Shown here: positions 8,139-17,714 of the stretch, piece by piece
Layout: each line of letters begins with the position of its first letter
Numbering within the stretch: the first letter of the stretch is position 1
NCBI RefSeq assembly: GCF_017876675.1
Contig: NZ_JAGIOI010000001.1
Span: 1,984,001-2,048,000 of the forward strand
Source of the DNA: Arthrobacter stackebrandtii
Lineage (GTDB): Bacteria > Actinomycetota > Actinomycetes > Actinomycetales > Micrococcaceae
Length of the DNA: 64,000 nt
Direction: 5' to 3'
Notes under the pieces: model-generated
What the model was told of the DNA's origin: nothing
The model's input: the letters and a program-made list of their open reading frames with translations, nothing else
The model's database searches: none
Translations under genes and position numbers: made by a program

Positions 8139-9136
8139 GCCTCGACCTCGCCAATGTTCACGAGGGCATCGGTGACCATGTTCCAGAACTTCTTGTGGTC
8201 CAGGGTGACGGCAACGCTGGTCTTGCAGTCGGCGGGGGCGGGGGCGCGGAAGTCGGCCACAGTCATGCCCAGGGTCAATGTGCCGGTGAGCTCGATGTCA
8301 ACGGGGACCTTCTGCGTGGTCATGACGGTGGGGTCAATGACGTAGGCGACGGCGCACGGGTCATGGACGGGCGGGTAGTCGAAGCCTTGGGCGTCCTTGT
8401 AGGTCTGGGTGAAGAACTCCATGAGTTCCATGACGAACTTGGCCGGCTTGGTGCCCACTGCCTCGATTGCGGCAACCACCTCGGGGGTGGCCAGCGCCTG
8501 GTGGGTCAAGTCAAGGCCCACCATGACAACTTCCCAGCCGGCGTTGAACACTATGTGCGCCGCTTCCGGGTCGATCTTGATGTTGAATTCGGCCACGGCG
8601 CTCCAGTTGCCCACGTGGTAGCCGCCGCCCATCAGGACAACTTCCTTCACGCGCTCCACGATCCGCGGTTCCTTGCGGGCCGCCATGGCGATGTTGGTCA
8701 GGCCTGCCGTGGGCACCAGGGTGATGGTGCCGGGCTCGTGGGACATGATGAGTTCAATGATGAGATCGACGGCGTGGCGCGGGTCGAGCTCGATCGCCGA
8801 CTCGGGCTGTTCCGGGCCGTCCATGCCGGAATCGCCGTGGATGTCGGGAGCAGTTTCGATGTTGCGCACCAGCGGGCGGTCGCAGCCGGCGGCAAAGGGG
8901 ACGCCGGTGATGCCGGCAATGGTGCCCACGCTCAGGGCGTTGCGGGTGACCTTCTCCAGCGTCTGGTTGCCCACCACCGTGGTCACGGCCAGAAGCTCGA
9001 TGTTGGGGTTGCCGTGTGCCAGCAGCATGGCCACGGCATCGTCATGGCCGGGGTCGCAGTCAAGGATGATCTTGCGGGGCCCGCCGGCATCAACCGGGGC
9101 GGCGTTGGCGGGGGCGGAAAGCTGTTCCATGTTCAC
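8135..9136 (-). CDS. Nucleoside hydrolase (inosine-uridine preferring type)
   Basis: Cleaves the N-glycosidic bond of ribonucleosides to ribose and free base. The 333-residue protein carries the calcium-binding aspartate cluster DCDPGHDD at about residues 26-33, the family's defining motif. It also has GDSGMDGP, VLMGGGYHVGN with AEFNIKIDPEAA, and a late HDPCAVAYVIDP carrying the last metal ligand. I chose the GTG at 9134-9136, which has GGAG upstream; an ATG two codons later is possible. It leads the cassette and overlaps the transporter gene by four bases. Confidence 0.92.
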   Translation of the reverse strand: MNMEQLSAPANAAPVDAGGPRKIILDCDPGHDDAVAMLLAHGNPNIELLAVTTVVGNQTLEKVTRNALSVGTIAGITGVPFAAGCDRPLVRNIETAPDIHGDSGMDGPEQPESAIELDPRHAVDLIIELIMSHEPGTITLVPTAGLTNIAMAARKEPRIVERVKEVVLMGGGYHVGNWSAVAEFNIKIDPEAAHIVFNAGWEVVMVGLDLTHQALATPEVVAAIEAVGTKPAKFVMELMEFFTQTYKDAQGFDYPPVHDPCAVAYVIDPTVMTTQKVPVDIELTGTLTLGMTVADFRAPAPADCKTSVAVTLDHKKFWNMVTDALVNIGEVEA

Positions 9137-9216
9137 GTTTTCTCCACGTCGTTGGGGCGTCTCCGGGAATTCCGGTGGTGCACGGTAACTTATTCTGGCA
9201 CCGCACCGCGGAGGAC

Positions 9217-9253
9217 GTCAAGCGCTTAACGTGAATTGCGTCAAGCGCTTGAC
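9217..9253. promoter_or_regulatory. Twin LacI-family operators
   Basis: GTCAAGCGCTTGAC at 9240-9253 is a perfect 14-bp palindrome and GTCAAGCGCTTAAC at 9217-9230 is a near-identical copy 23 bp away. AAGCGCTT is the classic LacI/PurR-type core. On the minus strand the 9217 site includes TTGACG, a plausible -35 of the nucleoside operon, so binding would block it. Confidence 0.88.
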
Positions 9254-9287
9254 CCATTGGGGTTGCGGGGTCCGCCCCCTGCGCCGG

Positions 9288-9293
9288 TACGAT
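9288..9293 (+). promoter_or_regulatory. -10 box TACGAT of the lacI-type gene
   Basis: TACGAT lies exactly six bases before the ATG at 9300, with TTGCGG at 9263-9268 as a possible -35. There is no Shine-Dalgarno, so a leaderless mRNA is expected. Confidence 0.6.
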
Positions 9294-9299
9294 CGATCC

Positions 9300-10331
9300 A
9301 TGCAACAGCCACCAGCACCCCCGGCCCGCAGCGCCGGCCCTGCCCGCGTCACGGCTGCCATGGTTGCAGCCCGGGCGGGGGTATCGGCGGCCACGGTGTC
9401 CCTCGTGACCAACGGCAAGACGGCCGGGCGCGTGTCCGCCGAGAACATCGCCAAGGTGGAGCAGGCGGTGGCCGAGCTGGGCTATGTGGTGGACGGTCTC
9501 GGCAGTTCCCTGGCCAAGGGCCGCAGCAACATCGTGATCATGGTGGCCCCGGACGTCTCCAACCCGTTCTTCGCCAACGTGATCGCGGGCGTGCGCCGGG
9601 AAATCGGCCAGGACTTTGCACTGCTGCTGTCCGTGACCGACGCCGGCCGGACCCCCGAACCCGCCGACGTCCGCCGCCTCCTGGCCCTGCGCCCCGCCGG
9701 GCTTCTGATCGACGCCCCCAGTGCCCGGTTCCTGGCGGAACTGCGTGCCACCGAACCCACCGTGCTGCTCGACGCGGCCGGCATCGCCAGTGAAACCCCG
9801 TCGGTTAACTTTGACATTGCCGGCGGTGGGCGGCTGCTGGCCGCCCACCTGGCCGAACAGGGCCACCGGAGAGTCGCCTACCTCGACAGCACCACCGGAA
9901 CCGAGACGTTCCGCGTGCGCCGCGAGGCCTTTGCCGCCGAGGCCGGGCGCCTGGGCCTGGACGTTGTGGACATGCAGGCCACCACCATCGACGTCGGCAC
10001 GGCTGCCATGGAATTTGCCCGGGCCTGGCCGGGCCTGTCCGCCCGCGGGGCCACCGCCGTCGTGTGCGCCACCGACACCCAGGCGTACGGAGTGCTGCAG
10101 GAGGCGCGGGTGGCCGGCGTCGAAATTCCCCGGGCCCTTGCCGTGACCGGCTTTGACGACCTGCCCTATTCCGAGACGTCCAATCCGGGCCTCACCACCG
10201 TCCACCTGCCCGCACTGGAGATGGGGCGGCTGGCCGGCCGCCGCCTGCTGGAACTCATGGACGGCGGCGCCGGAGGGGGAGCGCTCACACTGGATTCGAG
10301 CCTCGTGGTGCGCGGCTCAACCCTCGCATAG
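9300..10331 (+). CDS. LacI-family transcriptional regulator of the nucleoside cassette
   Basis: A 343-residue repressor. The N-terminal helix-turn-helix VTAAMVAARAGVSAATVSLV spans about residues 17-36, followed by the hinge helix region and a periplasmic-binding-like sensor domain (NPFFANVIAGV, FDDLPYSE, VHLPALEMGRLA). I reject the longer frame from 9231 because both operators would then lie inside the gene; the ATG at 9300 sits six bases behind a -10 box. It is divergent from the nucleoside hydrolase operon and probably represses it and itself. The inducer is likely a nucleoside or ribose, but this is unproven. Confidence 0.9.
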   Translation: MQQPPAPPARSAGPARVTAAMVAARAGVSAATVSLVTNGKTAGRVSAENIAKVEQAVAELGYVVDGLGSSLAKGRSNIVIMVAPDVSNPFFANVIAGVRREIGQDFALLLSVTDAGRTPEPADVRRLLALRPAGLLIDAPSARFLAELRATEPTVLLDAAGIASETPSVNFDIAGGGRLLAAHLAEQGHRRVAYLDSTTGTETFRVRREAFAAEAGRLGLDVVDMQATTIDVGTAAMEFARAWPGLSARGATAVVCATDTQAYGVLQEARVAGVEIPRALAVTGFDDLPYSETSNPGLTTVHLPALEMGRLAGRRLLELMDGGAGGGALTLDSSLVVRGSTLA

Positions 10332-10489
10332 ATCAATATCGGGTGCGCAGTTGTGGTGCACCGCGGGTGTTTGCTTCTGCCGAATCGCCCCAATATCCGT
10401 GCGACCCAAATAAGGGCGGAAGGTGCCGGGGAGAGCCTCACGGCCGGCACGTAGGGTATACACAGATTCACCATCTAAACTATTAACTC
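10332..10489. other. Spacer between the nucleoside cassette and lysS
   Basis: No gene is seen. GCGCAGTTGTGGTGCAC at 10354-10370 resembles GCGCAGTGGGTGCAC just after the panC stop (5346-5360). An AT-rich block holds TAAACT at 10476-10481, eight bases before the lysS GTG, a plausible -10 of a leaderless lysS mRNA. Confidence 0.5.
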
Positions 10490-11995
10490 GTGAGCGCAGA
10501 AAATAACTTTACCCCTGAACCCAGTGACGTCTCCGAGCAGATGCTGGTCCGCATGGACAAGCGCGCCAAATTGCTTGAACGGGGCGAACAGGCCTATCCG
10601 GTGGGGGTGGAGCGCACCCACACCATCGAGGAAATCCGCGCCAAGTACCCCGATTTGGAAGCCGACTCCACCACCGGGCAGATTGTCGGCATCAGTGCCC
10701 GCGTCGTGTACGTGCGCAACAAGGGCAAGCTGTGCTTCGCCACCCTTCAGTCGGGTGAGGGCGCCCGCCTGCAGATCATGTTGTCACTTGCCAATGTTGG
10801 CGAAGAGGCGCTTGCGGACTGGAAGTCCCTTGTCGACCTGGGCGACCACGTGTTCATCAAGGGCGAGGTCATCAGCTCCCGCACCGGTGAGCTGTCCGTC
10901 ATGGCCACCGAATGGGCCATGGCGTCCAAGGCACTGCGGCCGCTGCCGGTCCTGCATGCCGAACTCTCAGAGGAAATGCGCGTCCGCCAGCGCTATGTGG
11001 ACCTGATCGTCCGCGACAAGGCCCGCGAGCAGGTCCGCACCCGCTCCGCCATCATCAAGGCCATCCGGGACACCCTGCACGGCGAAGACTACATCGAGCT
11101 CGAAACGCCCATCCTGCAGCTCATCCACGGCGGCGCCTCCGCCCGCCCCTTCCACACACACCTGAATGCCTTTGACCAGCCCATGACGCTGCGCATTGCC
11201 ATTGAGCTGTACCTCAAGCGCGCCGTGGTTGGCGGCATGGACAAGGTCTTTGAAGTCGGCCGCATTTTCCGCAACGAAGGCGTCGATTCCACGCACAGCC
11301 CGGAATTCACCATGCTTGAGGCATATGAGGCCTACGGCGACCAGTTCACCATGGCCCAAACAATGCAGCGCATTATTCTTGCAGCAGCCGATGCAACCGG
11401 GTCTCGGACTATTACCACCGACCGCGGGGAAATCAACCTCGACGGCGAATGGCCGTGGCTTCCCGTATACGAGGGACTCTCCAATGCAGTGGGCAGCGAA
11501 ATCACCCCGGACACGTCTGCCGATGAATTGCGGACCATTGCGCAAAAGCATGACGTCGGCGTTGACCCGGCATGGGATGCAGAGAAGCTCGTCGTCGAAT
11601 TGTTTGGCGAAATTGTTGAACCCACACTTATCCAGCCCACCTTTGTGTGCGACTATCCGCCGTCGGCCCAGCCGCTGGCGCGCCCGCACCGCGACAAGGA
11701 CAACCTCATTGAGGCGTGGGACCTGATTATCGACGGCCGGGAAACCGGAACCGCCTTCTCCGAGCTCATTGACCCCGTCATTCAGCGCGAACGGCTTACC
11801 CAGCAGTCCCTCGCAGCAGCCGCGGGCGATCCCGAGGCAATGCAGCTTGATGAAGACTTCCTGCGCGCCCTGGAATACGGTGCCCCGCCCATGGGCGGGC
11901 TGGGCCTTGGCATTGACCGGCTCGTCATGCTGTTTACGGGTGTGGGCATTCGTGAAGCCATTCTCTTCCCCCTGATGAAGCCAGAGCAGGAGTAG
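10490..11995 (+). CDS. lysS: Lysyl-tRNA synthetase, class II
   Basis: Charges tRNA-Lys with lysine. The 501-residue protein has the N-terminal OB-fold anticodon-binding domain (about residues 55-170) and the class II catalytic core: motif 2 FEVGRIFRNEGVDSTHSPEF near residues 254-273 and motif 3 GLGLGIDRLVMLF near 469-481. The start is a GTG; TAAACT eight bases upstream and the lack of an SD suggest a leaderless message. It lacks the extra N-terminal membrane domain of LysX. A tRNA-Lys gene lies at 38.4 kb in this window. Confidence 0.96.
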   Translation: MSAENNFTPEPSDVSEQMLVRMDKRAKLLERGEQAYPVGVERTHTIEEIRAKYPDLEADSTTGQIVGISARVVYVRNKGKLCFATLQSGEGARLQIMLSLANVGEEALADWKSLVDLGDHVFIKGEVISSRTGELSVMATEWAMASKALRPLPVLHAELSEEMRVRQRYVDLIVRDKAREQVRTRSAIIKAIRDTLHGEDYIELETPILQLIHGGASARPFHTHLNAFDQPMTLRIAIELYLKRAVVGGMDKVFEVGRIFRNEGVDSTHSPEFTMLEAYEAYGDQFTMAQTMQRIILAAADATGSRTITTDRGEINLDGEWPWLPVYEGLSNAVGSEITPDTSADELRTIAQKHDVGVDPAWDAEKLVVELFGEIVEPTLIQPTFVCDYPPSAQPLARPHRDKDNLIEAWDLIIDGRETGTAFSELIDPVIQRERLTQQSLAAAAGDPEAMQLDEDFLRALEYGAPPMGGLGLGIDRLVMLFTGVGIREAILFPLMKPEQE

Positions 11996-12002
11996 TACAG
12001 AT

Positions 12003-12155
12003 ATGGAATATGTTGCAGTTATCCTGCCGTCGCTTGGTGTGGGCGTGCTTTTCTACTTCGCCATGAAAGCTATATTCAACGCGGATAAGTCAGAGCGCGA
12101 TGCATATTCCCAGGCAGAGCATGAAGCTGATGCAGGTGGAGAAGTTAAAAACTGA
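12003..12155 (+). CDS. Small single-pass membrane peptide, 50 residues
   Basis: An ATG seven bases after the lysS stop opens a 50-codon frame: a hydrophobic helix (VAVILPSLGVGVLFYFAMKAIF, about residues 4-25), then a charged soluble tail with many E, D and K. It probably sits in the membrane with an acidic cytoplasmic tail. The tight spacing suggests co-transcription with lysS. I do not recognise a family. Its codons are less GC-biased than its neighbours', yet helix and tail form a coherent protein. Confidence 0.6.
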   Translation: MEYVAVILPSLGVGVLFYFAMKAIFNADKSERDAYSQAEHEADAGGEVKN

Positions 12156-12204
12156 GACCCATTAGCAGGCAACCTTTGACGCGGCTGGCTTTTACCTACA
12201 TAAT

Positions 12205-12233
12205 TTGACATGAAGTATTCATCAAATCTATGT
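12205..12233 (+). promoter_or_regulatory. Promoter of lsr2
   Basis: TTGACA (12205-12210) is followed after 17 bp by CTATGT (12228-12233). The surroundings are unusually AT-rich for this genome. As Lsr2 binds AT-rich DNA, autoregulation is possible but not shown. Confidence 0.6.
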
Positions 12234-12249
12234 GAGGCGATTATCAATC

Positions 12250-12591
12250 ATGGCACAGAAAATCCACATCACTCTCGTTGACGATCTCGACCAGAGCCCG
12301 GCGGACGAAAACGTCAACTTCGGACTCGATGGTATCAATTACGAGATTGATCTTTCCGCCGACAACGCACAGGCCCTGCGGGACGCTTTGAGCAAGTACG
12401 TTGGCGCCGGCCGCCGTGTTGGCGGACGTGCAGTCCGCGGCCGCGGCCCCGTCGCAGCGCCCAAGGGCAACAGTGATGTTGCGCAAATCCGTGCATGGGC
12501 CCGTGACAACGGCTACACCGTCCACGAGCGCGGCCGAATCCAGGCTGAAATCCGCGAAGCTTACTACGCGGCACAGGGCGGCAACGCCTAG
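12250..12591 (+). CDS. lsr2: Lsr2 nucleoid-associated protein / xenogeneic silencer
   Basis: A 113-residue DNA-bridging protein of Actinobacteria that coats AT-rich, often foreign DNA and silences it, functionally like H-NS. The N-terminal dimerisation strands read KIHITLVDDLD and GINYEIDLS. A basic RR.GGR linker follows, and the C-terminal DNA-binding domain has AQIRAWARDNGYTVHERGRI, whose RGR loop enters the minor groove. The MAQKI start is the family norm; a longer frame from 12232 is unlikely. A single Lsr2 protein is seen in this window. Confidence 0.95.
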   Translation: MAQKIHITLVDDLDQSPADENVNFGLDGINYEIDLSADNAQALRDALSKYVGAGRRVGGRAVRGRGPVAAPKGNSDVAQIRAWARDNGYTVHERGRIQAEIREAYYAAQGGNA

Positions 12592-12617
12592 CAGCCCCGG
12601 CCCCGGCTGGCACCTTT

Positions 12618-12654
12618 GACGGCGGGACTCCCCACACGGGGCTGTCCCGCCGTC
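12618..12654 (+). terminator. Hairpin after lsr2
   Basis: GACGGCGGGAC (12618-12628) pairs with GTCCCGCCGTC (12644-12654), with an inner CCCC/GGGG stem. Only a weak T-stretch (GCTTTAA) follows, so efficiency is uncertain, but the position between lsr2 and clpC fits. Confidence 0.7.
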
Positions 12655-12737
12655 GTGCTTTAACCACCTGCGGAAATGGCGCCGGCGGCGATTTGCTATT
12701 TCCCCTGTGGCGAACAAGCCCCCACGGCACCCCGGCA

Positions 12738-12760
12738 CTGCGTAGCATCAAAGTACGCAG
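12738..12760. promoter_or_regulatory. Inverted repeat before clpC
   Basis: CTGCGTA (12738-12744) and TACGCAG (12754-12760) form a 7-bp inverted repeat with a 9-bp centre, 18 bases before the clpC ATG. It could be an operator; it does not resemble the CtsR heptamer direct repeat. Confidence 0.45.
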
Positions 12761-12777
12761 TAAAAGGAGTGTGCGAA

Positions 12778-15267
<2,490 letters not shown>

Positions 15268-15293
15268 CCGTTCGACGCCGGCTGGCCGGCTCT

Positions 15294-15335
15294 GCGGGGC
15301 GCGCAACCTTTACAGGTTGTGCGCCCCGCTTTTTT
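15294..15335 (+). terminator. Rho-independent terminator of clpC
   Basis: GCGGGGCGC-CAACCT pairs with AGGTTG-GCGCCCCGC across 15294-15329, followed directly by TTTTTT (15330-15335). This is the clearest canonical terminator in the first third of the window. Confidence 0.93.
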
Positions 15336-15369
15336 GTGCGCGGTTCTGGCGCGCCGACTCCTCCGGCCT

Positions 15370-15375
15370 TAGTGT
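15370..15375 (+). promoter_or_regulatory. -10 box TAGTGT, leaderless start
   Basis: TAGTGT stands exactly six bases before the ATG at 15382; the intervening GGGGAC is too close to act as an SD. Confidence 0.55.
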
Positions 15376-15381
15376 GGGGAC

Positions 15382-16101
15382 ATGTTTCCCTTCCGGAACC
15401 GCACCGCCGATCCCCTTCTGGTCCGGGCCCGCCGGCTGCAATCCGGCACGGCGACGGACCGGACAATGTTCTTCAGCGACGCCGTGTTTGCGATCGCCAT
15501 GACGCTGCTTGTCCTTGACCTGAAGCTCCCGGCCGTGCCGCCGGACACCACGGCGGAGGAGCTGGCAACGCTGCTTGCGGGCCAGTTGGGGCCCCTGGCC
15601 GCCTTTATCCTGAGCTTCGTCCTGATAGGCAGGCTGTGGATGAACCACCACCGCAGGTTCACCGCCGTCGAGCGCTATGACAGCGGACTGCAGGGCCTGA
15701 ACCTGGTGTGCCTGTTCTTTGTCGTCTTCCTTCCCGTGCCCACCTCACTGCTGTTCCAGGCGAACGGACAAAGCCCCTGGCCGCCGGTGCTGTATGCACT
15801 CACCGTCGCCGGCGCGTTCCAGAGCCTTGGTTGGCTGTGGACCCACGCGAACAAGGCCGGGCTCATGGCCGACTGGCTGGACCCCGCCCTGTACGGGCTG
15901 GTCCTGCACGGCACGGATCCGGTGTGGGTCGTGTTCCTGCTGTCGATCCCGGTGGCCTTCGTCAGCCCCGTGTGGGCCATGTATTCCTGGGTCCTGATCC
16001 TGCCGGCGTCCCTGCTGCACGGCCGGTGGCAGCTGGCCCGGCTTGCCCGTGGCGGCCGGCCGCCCGCACCCGCTGCCAAGAATGCGGCCGGGGAGCCATA
16101 G
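15382..16101 (+). CDS. TMEM175 / DUF1211 family membrane protein (putative potassium channel)
   Basis: A 239-residue membrane protein with about six hydrophobic segments. The family hallmark FSDAVFAIAMTLLVLDL lies in helix 1 (about residues 31-47); its FSD motif contributes to the selectivity filter in TMEM175 potassium channels. LWMNHHRRF follows helix 3, also typical. Bacterial members form tetrameric, potassium-permeable channels, but this protein's role is inferred. It is probably translated from a leaderless mRNA. The next gene follows after nine bases. Confidence 0.85.
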   Translation: MFPFRNRTADPLLVRARRLQSGTATDRTMFFSDAVFAIAMTLLVLDLKLPAVPPDTTAEELATLLAGQLGPLAAFILSFVLIGRLWMNHHRRFTAVERYDSGLQGLNLVCLFFVVFLPVPTSLLFQANGQSPWPPVLYALTVAGAFQSLGWLWTHANKAGLMADWLDPALYGLVLHGTDPVWVVFLLSIPVAFVSPVWAMYSWVLILPASLLHGRWQLARLARGGRPPAPAAKNAAGEP

Positions 16102-16104
16102 ACT
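16099..16104 (+). promoter_or_regulatory. -10 box TAGACT, leaderless start
   Basis: TAGACT overlaps the TMEM175 stop codon and ends six bases before the GTG at 16111, giving the acetyltransferase its own likely leaderless promoter. Confidence 0.5.
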
Positions 16105-16110
16105 GAAAAG

Positions 16111-16632
16111 GTGACTTCAGCACCCGCCACCTCCGCCATTGTCCTTCGGCCCGCCCGCACCTCGGACGTGCATGCCATCAAGGAACTGGTGGCGCCCCTG
16201 GCCGAGCGGCGCATCCTGATCTCCAAGGAGTCGGTCACATATTTTGAGTCCATCCAGGAATTCCTCATTGCGGAGGTGGACGGGCAGGTTGTTGGCTGCG
16301 GAGCGCTGCACGTGATGTGGGAGGACCTCGCCGAGATCCGCACGCTTGCCACGGCCGATTCCTGGCGCGGCCACGGCGTGGGCCGGGCGCTCGTGGCCCG
16401 GCTGCTGGAGAATGCAGAGGTGCTGGGCGTCAGCCGCGTGTTCTGCCTGACCTTTGAGGTGGACTTCTTCGTCCGCAACGGCTTCACGGTGATGGCTGAC
16501 CAAAGCGCCGTGGACCCCGCCGTCTACTCCGAGCTGCTGCGCTCCGCCGATGAGGGCATCGCCGAATTCCTGGACCTGGCCCGCGTCAAGCCCAACACCC
16601 TCGGCAACACGAGGATGATCCGCCAGCTCTAA
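16111..16632 (+). CDS. Amino-acid N-acetyltransferase (short NAGS/ArgA type)
   Basis: A 173-residue GNAT-fold enzyme. The acetyl-CoA loop is seen as DSWRGHGVGRALVARLLENA (about residues 87-106), and CLTFEVDFFVRNGF follows, as in the short actinobacterial glutamate N-acetyltransferase that starts arginine synthesis. I infer glutamate as substrate from that resemblance (IKELVAPLAERRIL near the N-terminus is also typical). The GTG start lies six bases after a -10 box. No other arginine genes are nearby. Confidence 0.82.
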   Translation: MTSAPATSAIVLRPARTSDVHAIKELVAPLAERRILISKESVTYFESIQEFLIAEVDGQVVGCGALHVMWEDLAEIRTLATADSWRGHGVGRALVARLLENAEVLGVSRVFCLTFEVDFFVRNGFTVMADQSAVDPAVYSELLRSADEGIAEFLDLARVKPNTLGNTRMIRQL

Positions 16633-16650
16633 AGAGGCGCCGAGTCAGCT

Positions 16651-16687
16651 GCAGAACAGGTCTGGACATGTTCCAGACCTGTTCTGC
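16651..16687. terminator. Perfect 16-bp stem-loop between convergent genes
   Basis: GCAGAACAGGTCTGGA (16651-16666) pairs perfectly with 16672-16687 around a 5-base loop, flanked by GGCGCC on both sides (16637-16642 and 16690-16695). There is no T-run. It may terminate both convergent genes; its GCAGAACAG arm recurs in the 51-kb palindrome. Confidence 0.7.
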
Positions 16688-16756
16688 ATGGCGCCAGCCT
16701 GTTCTTTGCCGTCTGATGGCGGTTTGCCCGGCGGGCGGGCCTGCCTGGCCCGGCAC

Positions 16757-17623
16757 TCAACCCTTGCTTTGCGAGCGGTAGCGCAGCGGGGTGGTGCCGT
16801 GGACGGTGCGAAACTGCCGGGAGAAGTAGAAGGCGTCCGCATAGCCAACGGCGGCCGCGATTTTCGCCACCGGCAGGTCAGTGGTGTCCAGCAGTTCCCT
16901 GGCACGGGACATCCGCAGCTGAGTTTGGTACTGCAGGACCGGCAGGCCCACTTCCTGGCGGAACAGCGTGGCGAAATGGGAAGGGCTCAGCCGCGCCATG
17001 GCCGCCAAGTCGGCAACGCTGGCCCGTTCGGCAAGGTGGCCCTGCAGGTAGTCCCTGGTCCGTTCCACCACGCCGCTGCGCTGGCTGCCGCCGCCCGCTC
17101 CTGAGGCAAGCATCGCCAGGAAATGCCACGCAGCGGCTGAGGCGGCGAACAGGATCGCGGGGCTGGTGTCGCGCTCCATGTGCTTGACGACCTCCTCCAG
17201 CAGCGCGACCGCCCGGAAAAGGTTGGCCACGGTGCGCACAGGCGCCGGCCCAACGGCGCCCGCCGCGTCCAGCAGTTCCGGCAGCTCGCTGCCGTCAAGG
17301 TGCATCCACCACAGCGTCCATGGATCGTCCTGTTCGCTGCCATAGGAGTGCGGCACCCCCGGCGGGATGACAACCACCTGCCCGGCAGCCACCGGATGCC
17401 CGATGCCGTCCACCGTGCACCAGCCGCGACCTGCCGTGCACACCAACACCACGGCCTGCCGGATGGGCGCGTCCCGCTCGAGCCCGTGGGCCTGGGCCTG
17501 TGGGAAGTATCCGCAATCCGTGACCAGCAGCGCGCGGGTCCCTGCCCGCACCAGCGCCTTCTCGGCCATGGGTCGGGGGAGCACATGCAGGCGCTGGCCG
17601 GGGAATCCTTCTGCAACTGACAT
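16757..17623 (-). CDS. AraC-family transcriptional regulator
   Basis: A 288-residue regulator: an N-terminal cupin-like sugar-binding domain (HPVAAGQVVVIPPGVPHSYG, about residues 77-96) and a C-terminal double helix-turn-helix (about 185-285). The latter shows VADLAAMARLSPSHFATLF and IAAAVGYADAFYFSRQFRTVHGTTP, an exact AraC signature pattern. It is divergent from the DUF5107 gene and probably activates it in response to a sugar. The 21-bp spaced CAGTTG pair in the shared spacer is a candidate binding site. The ligand is unknown. Confidence 0.92.
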   Translation of the reverse strand: MSVAEGFPGQRLHVLPRPMAEKALVRAGTRALLVTDCGYFPQAQAHGLERDAPIRQAVVLVCTAGRGWCTVDGIGHPVAAGQVVVIPPGVPHSYGSEQDDPWTLWWMHLDGSELPELLDAAGAVGPAPVRTVANLFRAVALLEEVVKHMERDTSPAILFAASAAAWHFLAMLASGAGGGSQRSGVVERTRDYLQGHLAERASVADLAAMARLSPSHFATLFRQEVGLPVLQYQTQLRMSRARELLDTTDLPVAKIAAAVGYADAFYFSRQFRTVHGTTPLRYRSQSKG

Positions 17624-17643
17624 GCCACAAGATTTGCCGGTAA

Positions 17644-17670
17644 CAGTTGTTTTGTCCAGTTTTTCAGTTG
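17644..17670. promoter_or_regulatory. Candidate AraC half-sites, 21 bp apart
   Basis: CAGTTG occurs at 17644-17649 and again at 17665-17670, exactly two helical turns apart on the same face, with CCAGTT in between. AraC/XylS proteins bind direct repeats with this spacing. The pair lies between the divergent AraC and DUF5107 genes. Confidence 0.55.
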
Positions 17671-17702
17671 AAACCGCTATTCCTGCGGATCTTGTGAGTG
17701 CC

Positions 17703-17708
17703 TAGGCT
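17703..17708 (+). promoter_or_regulatory. -10 box TAGGCT of the DUF5107 gene
   Basis: TAGGCT ends six bases before the ATG at 17715; TTCCTG (17680-17685) is a weak -35 at 17 bp. A weak -35 fits an activator-dependent promoter. Confidence 0.6.
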
Positions 17709-17714
17709 TTGACT

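Noticed and set aside
9231-9299. N-terminal extension of the LacI regulator from GTG 9231
   Set aside because: It would place the second operator inside the gene; the ATG at 9300 has a -10 box at the right distance and a normal LacI start.
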